Part shown: positions 35,637-39,435 of the stretch, piece by piece
Numbering within the stretch: the stretch's first letter is position 1
Layout of the letters: every line of letters starts with the position of its first letter
NCBI GenBank assembly: GCA_002967005.1
Contig: PPEA01000214.1
Location: forward strand, 1 to 39,435
Direction: 5' to 3'
Length of the DNA: 39,435 bases
DNA from: Mycobacterium talmoniae
Lineage (GTDB): Bacteria; Actinomycetota; Actinomycetes; Mycobacteriales; Mycobacteriaceae
Notes under the pieces: generated by a model
Told to the model about the DNA's origin: nothing
Seen by the model: only the letters and a program-made list of their open reading frames with translations
Database searches by the model: none
Position numbers and translations under genes: made by a program

Positions 35637-37856
35637 GTGCTGCACCGCATCGCGCTTTTGGCTATCGCCGCACCGCGGCGGGTCATCGCCGTCGCCGTCC
35701 TGGTCCTGATCGGCGCCGCAGTCTTCGGTGTCCCGGTCGCCAAGAGCCTGTCCGCGGGCGGCTTCCAGGACCCGTCGTCGGAATCGGCTCAGGCCACCCG
35801 GCTGCTCGCCGACAAGTTCGGCCAAAGCGACCAGCAGCTACTGATCGTGGTGACCGCACCCGACGGCGTGGGCAGCGCCGCCGCCCGCGCGGTGGCCACC
35901 GAGATCGTCGACCACATCACCCGGTCGGGGTTGGCCTACAACGTCAGCCCGTGGCCCTCGCCACTGGTCAGCAAGGACGGCAAATCCGGGGTGATCGTGG
36001 CCAACCTCAAGGGCGGGGAAAACAACGCCCAGAAGTACGCCAAAACCCTGGCCGATGAGGTGGTCCACGACCGGGACGGGGTCAGCGTCCGCGCCGGCGG
36101 CGTGGCGATGGTGTACGCGCAGATCAACGGGCAGACCCAGCATGATCTGCTGCTGATGGAGTCCCTGGCGATCCCGTTGAGCTTCCTGGTGCTGGTCTGG
36201 GTGTTCGGCGGCGTCTTGGCCGCGGCCGTGCCGGTCGCGATCGGCGGGCTGGCGATCGTCGGATCGATGGCGGTGCTGCGCCTGATCACCTTCAGCACCG
36301 ACGTGTCGATCTTCGCGCTGAACCTGACCACCGCGATGGGGTTGGCGCTGGCCATCGACTACACGCTGCTGATCATCAGCCGCTACCGCGACGAACTCGC
36401 CGACGGCGCCGAGCCCAACCAGGCGCTGGTGCGCACCATGGTCACCGCCGGGCGCACCGTGCTGTTCTCGGCGACCACCGTGGCGCTGTCGATGTCGGCG
36501 ATGGTGCTGTTCCCGATGTACTTCCTCAAATCGTTTGCCTACGCGGGGATTGCGACGGTGGTGTTCGCCGCCGCCGCCGCGGTGGTGGTGACCCCGGCCG
36601 CGATCGTGCTGCTGGGCCCGCGGCTGGATGCGCTGGACGTACGGCGGCTGACGCGGCGGGTGCTGGGTCGGCCCGACCCGGAACCCAAAGCGTTGCAGCA
36701 CCAGTTCTGGTACCGGTCGACCAAGCTGGTGATGCGCCGCGCGGTGCCGATCGGGTTGGCGGTGGTGGTGCTGCTCGCCGTGCTGGGGCTACCGTTCCTG
36801 GGCGTCAAGTGGGGCTTCCCCGATGAGCGGGTGCTGCCGCGCTCGGCGTCGGCGCATCAGGTGGGGGAGCAGCTGCGCACCGACTTCGCCGACGATTCGG
36901 CGACCGCGGTCCAAATCGTCGTCCCGAACGCCGACGGCCTGCTGCCGCTCGACTACGACCGGTACGCCGCGGAGCTCTCCACGGTGCCCGACGTGTCGGC
37001 GGTGAGCGCGCCGACCGGCACCTTCGTCGCCGGCAACCGCGTGGGCCCCGCCGCCGGGGGCACCGGTGTGGCGCAGGGCAGCGCCTATGTGACGGTGTCC
37101 AGTTCGGCGCCGCTGTTCTCGTCGGCCTCCGAGACCCAGCTGGACCGGTTGCACGACGTGGCCGGCCCCGGCCACCGCCCCGTGCAGCTGGCCGGGCTGG
37201 CCCAAATCAACCGGGACAGCGTGGCCGCCATCACCAGTCGGCTTCCGCTGGTGCTCACGGTGATCGCGGTCATCAGCTTTGTGTTGCTGTTCTTGTTGAC
37301 CGGCAGCGTGGTGCTGCCGGCCAAGGCGCTGGTGCTCAACGTGTTGTCGTTGACCGCGGCGTTCGGGGCGCTGGTGTGGATCTTCCAGGACGGCCACCTG
37401 GGCGCGTTCGGGACCACCCCGACCGGCACGCTGGTGGCCAACATGCCGGTGTTGTTGTTCTGCATCGCGTTCGGGCTGTCGATGGACTACGAGGTGTTTT
37501 TGATCGCCCGCATCCGGGAGTACTGGCTGGAATCGGGTCGCACCGCCGCCGACCACCGGGCCAGCGTGGCGCTGGGCGTGGCCCGCACCGGGCGGGTGAT
37601 CACCGCCGCCGCGCTGGTGATGTCGATCTCGTTCGCCGCGCTGATCGCCGCCCAGGTGTCGTTCATGCGGATGTTCGGGGTCGGCCTGACCCTGGCCGTG
37701 CTGGCCGACGCCACCCTGGTGCGGATGATGCTGGTGCCGGCGTTCATGCACGTGATGGGCCGGTGGAACTGGTGGGCGCCGCGGCCGCTGGTGCGGCTGC
37801 ACCAGCGGATCGGGATCAGTGAATCCGGCGAGGTGCATGAGCCCGTCCATGCCTAG
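35637..37856 (+). CDS. mmpL13: MmpL13-type RND lipid transporter, full length
   Basis: 739 aa from GTG 35637, with GGGGAAGGAG at 35622-35631. N-terminal helix after a short basic start (HRIALLAIAAPRRVIAVA), periplasmic domain, five-helix bundle with AIDYTLLIISRYRDEL, a second periplasmic domain, and a final bundle with SMDYEVFLIARIREYW. The two Asp-Tyr pairs are the MmpL3-type proton relay. In M. tuberculosis the corresponding gene is split into mmpL13a and mmpL13b; here it is one intact frame. Substrate unknown, probably a lipid. The TetR gene after it overlaps its 3' end. Confidence 0.93.
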   Translation: MLHRIALLAIAAPRRVIAVAVLVLIGAAVFGVPVAKSLSAGGFQDPSSESAQATRLLADKFGQSDQQLLIVVTAPDGVGSAAARAVATEIVDHITRSGLAYNVSPWPSPLVSKDGKSGVIVANLKGGENNAQKYAKTLADEVVHDRDGVSVRAGGVAMVYAQINGQTQHDLLLMESLAIPLSFLVLVWVFGGVLAAAVPVAIGGLAIVGSMAVLRLITFSTDVSIFALNLTTAMGLALAIDYTLLIISRYRDELADGAEPNQALVRTMVTAGRTVLFSATTVALSMSAMVLFPMYFLKSFAYAGIATVVFAAAAAVVVTPAAIVLLGPRLDALDVRRLTRRVLGRPDPEPKALQHQFWYRSTKLVMRRAVPIGLAVVVLLAVLGLPFLGVKWGFPDERVLPRSASAHQVGEQLRTDFADDSATAVQIVVPNADGLLPLDYDRYAAELSTVPDVSAVSAPTGTFVAGNRVGPAAGGTGVAQGSAYVTVSSSAPLFSSASETQLDRLHDVAGPGHRPVQLAGLAQINRDSVAAITSRLPLVLTVIAVISFVLLFLLTGSVVLPAKALVLNVLSLTAAFGALVWIFQDGHLGAFGTTPTGTLVANMPVLLFCIAFGLSMDYEVFLIARIREYWLESGRTAADHRASVALGVARTGRVITAAALVMSISFAALIAAQVSFMRMFGVGLTLAVLADATLVRMMLVPAFMHVMGRWNWWAPRPLVRLHQRIGISESGEVHEPVHA

Positions 37857-38529
37857 CCCTCGCCGCCACCGGGCGCCCCGCGGATCCGGTGATCTGTTGC
37901 GCGACGAAATCCTCGACGCCGCCACCGAATTGCTGCTGGAGACCGGGCACGCCAAGGCGGTGTCGATCCGGGCGGTGGCCCAGCGGGTCGGCGTGACCTC
38001 GCCGTCGATCTATCTGCACTTCGACGACAAGGACGCGCTGCTGGACGCGGTGTGCGCCCGGTATTTCGAGAAGCTGGACGCCGAGATGCAGCGCGCGGCG
38101 GCCGGGCAGGTTTGCCCGATGGAGGCGCTGCGGGCGGTGGGGCTGGCCTATGTCCGGTTCGCGGTGGCCACCCCGGAGCTGTACCGGATCGCCACCATGG
38201 CGGAGGGCCAGCCCGGCAGCGACGTCGACGCCGTGCTGGCCAGTTCGGCGTTCACCCATCTACGTGCCTCGGTGCAGGCGCTGATGGACGAGGGCATCTA
38301 TCAGCCCGGCGATCCCACCACCGGGGCCCTCGAATTGTGGAGTGCAGCGCACGGGGTGGCCGCGTTGTTGATCAGCAAACCGCACCTGCCGTTCGGCGAC
38401 GTCGAGGCGTTCACCGACCGGGTGCTTCGCGCGGTGTGCGCCGGGCATATCGTGGTCGGACTGGTTGGTGAGGATGCCACACCTCAGCAATTCCTGGATT
38501 GGCTGGCAACCCGTGGAGGTAACCCGTGA
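37837..38529 (+). CDS. TetR-family regulator following mmpL13
   Basis: 230 aa from ATG 37837 (GAGG 4 bp upstream); GTG 37819 and ATG 37849 are alternatives. The gene overlaps the end of mmpL13 by 20 bp. HTH: RDEILDAATELLLETGHAKAVS, then VAQRVGVTSPSIYLHFDDKDALL. The C-terminal WHG-like domain contains AVGLAYVRFAVATPELYRI and SAAHGVAALLI. It likely represses mmpL13 and itself through the palindrome at 35597-35611. The stop overlaps the methyltransferase GTG by 4 bp, so three genes form one operon. Confidence 0.9.
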   Translation: MSPSMPSPRRHRAPRGSGDLLRDEILDAATELLLETGHAKAVSIRAVAQRVGVTSPSIYLHFDDKDALLDAVCARYFEKLDAEMQRAAAGQVCPMEALRAVGLAYVRFAVATPELYRIATMAEGQPGSDVDAVLASSAFTHLRASVQALMDEGIYQPGDPTTGALELWSAAHGVAALLISKPHLPFGDVEAFTDRVLRAVCAGHIVVGLVGEDATPQQFLDWLATRGGNP

Positions 38530-39155
38530 GCAGCACGGTGGAGAACCCGTTTTTCGCTCGGATCTGGAAGTTCATGTCGAGCCACGAAACCGACTGGCTG
38601 CACGACCGGCGGCGGGAAAACCTCGAGGGGCTATCCGGGCGGGTGCTGGAGGTCGGCGCCGGCACCGGAACCAACTTCGCGTTTTATCCCGACACGGTGA
38701 CCGAGGTGGTGGCGATCGAGCCGGAACCGCGGCTGCTGGAGGTCGCCCGCGAGGCCGCCGCGTCGGCCCCGGTGCCGGTGTCGGTGACCGCGGGCACTGT
38801 GGAGAGTTTGGCCGCATCGGAGCCCTTCGACGCGGTGGTGTGTTCGCTGGTGTTGTGCTCGATTGACGATCCGGAAGCCGTTTTGCGTCAACTGCTTTCT
38901 CGGTTGCGTCCCGGCGGTGAACTGCGCTACTTCGAACACGTCGCCTCCGCCGGCGCGCGGGGTGGCCTGCAGAAGGTGGTCGATGCGACGTTTTGGCCGC
39001 GGTTGTTCGGCAACTGCCACACCCACCGCGACACCGAAGCGGTCATCGGGGCGGCCGGGTTCGAGCCGGTGACCTCGCGTCGCGGCTGGCAATTCCCGGT
39101 GTGGGCGCCGGTGCCGGTGTCGGAATTCGCGCTGGGCCGCGCGGTGCGGCCTTAG
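38526..39155 (+). CDS. SAM-dependent class I methyltransferase (Rv1147-like)
   Basis: 209 aa from GTG 38526. Motif I is VLEVGAGTGTNF at about 40-51, the acidic end of strand 2 is VVAIEPEPRLL, motif post-I/II is FDAVVCSLVLCSIDD, and motif III is LRPGGELRYFEHVAS. The pattern fits the Methyltransf_11 branch related to phosphatidylethanolamine/lipid methyltransferases (FWPRLFGNCHTHRDT near the end). Its place after mmpL13 is that of Rv1147. Substrate unknown. It is followed by the second 20-bp repeat array. Confidence 0.9.
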   Translation: MSSTVENPFFARIWKFMSSHETDWLHDRRRENLEGLSGRVLEVGAGTGTNFAFYPDTVTEVVAIEPEPRLLEVAREAAASAPVPVSVTAGTVESLAASEPFDAVVCSLVLCSIDDPEAVLRQLLSRLRPGGELRYFEHVASAGARGGLQKVVDATFWPRLFGNCHTHRDTEAVIGAAGFEPVTSRRGWQFPVWAPVPVSEFALGRAVRP

Positions 39156-39174
39156 CCCGTCTTAGCTGCGCGTC

Positions 39175-39435
39175 GAGCCTGCGCTGAGGGCTTCCAGTCT
39201 GCGGTGGCGGCGTCGAGTCTGCGGTGAGGGCATCGACATTGCGTTCACGGCATCGAGTCTGCGGTGAGGGCATCGACACTGCGTTCACGGCAGCGAGTCT
39301 GCGGTGAGGGCACTGAGTCTGCGGTGAGGCCGTGTTTTCCCGCCGATCTTGGGCCTGAGCGCAGGCTCGGCGCCGCCAGCGCAGGCTCGATGCCCTCAGC
39401 GCAGGCTCGGTGCCGCCAGCGCAGGCTCGATGCCG
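39175..39435. repeat. Second 20-bp-unit inverted array, cut by the window end
   Basis: Left arm: eight 20-bp units starting at 39175, 39195, 39215, 39235, 39255, 39275, 39295 and 39315 (core GAGTCTGCGGTGAGGGCATC). Units 3-6 alternate with GACAYTGCGTTCACGGCATC, a 40-bp higher-order period. Spacer: 39335-39358. Right arm: units at 39359, 39379, 39399 and a partial one at 39419 (core GCGCAGGCTCGATGCCCTCA). The right-arm unit is close to the reverse complement of the left. The arrangement and orientation are the same as at 185-428. It starts 20 bp after the methyltransferase stop. Confidence 0.88.

Overview
The window looks like chromosome of a mycobacterium (Mycobacterium/Mycolicibacterium sensu lato). 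It is GC-rich with many GTG starts and 4-bp stop/start overlaps. It carries two MmpL transporters and a block whose gene order matches, from memory, the M. tuberculosis segment Rv1140-echA10/11-mcr-Rv1144-mmpL13-Rv1147. Here the left part of that block (1383-4933) and the right part (35637-39155) are separated by about 30 kb that M. tuberculosis lacks, so most of the window reads as an accessory catabolic island. No rRNA, tRNA or CRISPR array was seen.

Left flank (1-5928): the tail of an acidic protein; an Lnt-like nitrilase-fold protein with Ser in place of the catalytic Cys and no N-terminal membrane domain; an integral membrane protein; a perfect 26-bp hairpin between convergent genes; a frameshifted enoyl-CoA hydratase; alpha-methylacyl-CoA racemase with its catalytic residues at the M. 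tuberculosis positions; an HSD10-like dehydrogenase; and a nitronate monooxygenase. 5929-10099: a TetR / haloalkane dehalogenase / alpha-beta hydrolase operon with a double operator, an RHH-Doc toxin-antitoxin pair, and a second TetR.

Catabolic core. Cluster A (10253-19793, plus strand) is a tightly overlapping operon: flavin phenol-type hydroxylase, VOC extradiol-type dioxygenase, FAH-family hydrolase (frameshifted), acyl-CoA ligase, EthD-like protein, Old-Yellow-Enzyme reductase and two SDRs. Cluster B is divergent around 23212-23311. The minus arm encodes a TetR, 2-hydroxypentadienoate hydratase, acylating acetaldehyde dehydrogenase and hydroxy-oxovalerate aldolase. The plus arm encodes an MhpA-like hydroxylase, an MhpC-like C-C hydrolase (frameshifted), a type I extradiol dioxygenase and an amidohydrolase-family decarboxylase. 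It runs on into an MmpL protein fused to a degenerate ABC ATPase domain and a YhgE/Pip permease. Together B is a complete meta-cleavage route from a hydroxylated, possibly carboxylated, alkyl-aromatic to pyruvate and acetyl-CoA, with its own transporter pair. The substrate is not determined.

Right part: an IS630-type transposase scar, an SMI1/KNR4 immunity-like gene behind a possible toxin-tail fragment, a TetR / PhyH dioxygenase / VOC group, a 51-aa acidic small protein with its own intrinsic terminator, then intact mmpL13, a TetR and a methyltransferase. Arrays of exactly 20-bp units forming giant imperfect inverted repeats lie near both window ends, in the same orientation.

Five genes carry apparent single-base indels (near 2599, 6128, 13563, 19889 and 25130). 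They may be assembly errors or real decay; this decides whether both catabolic routes are functional.
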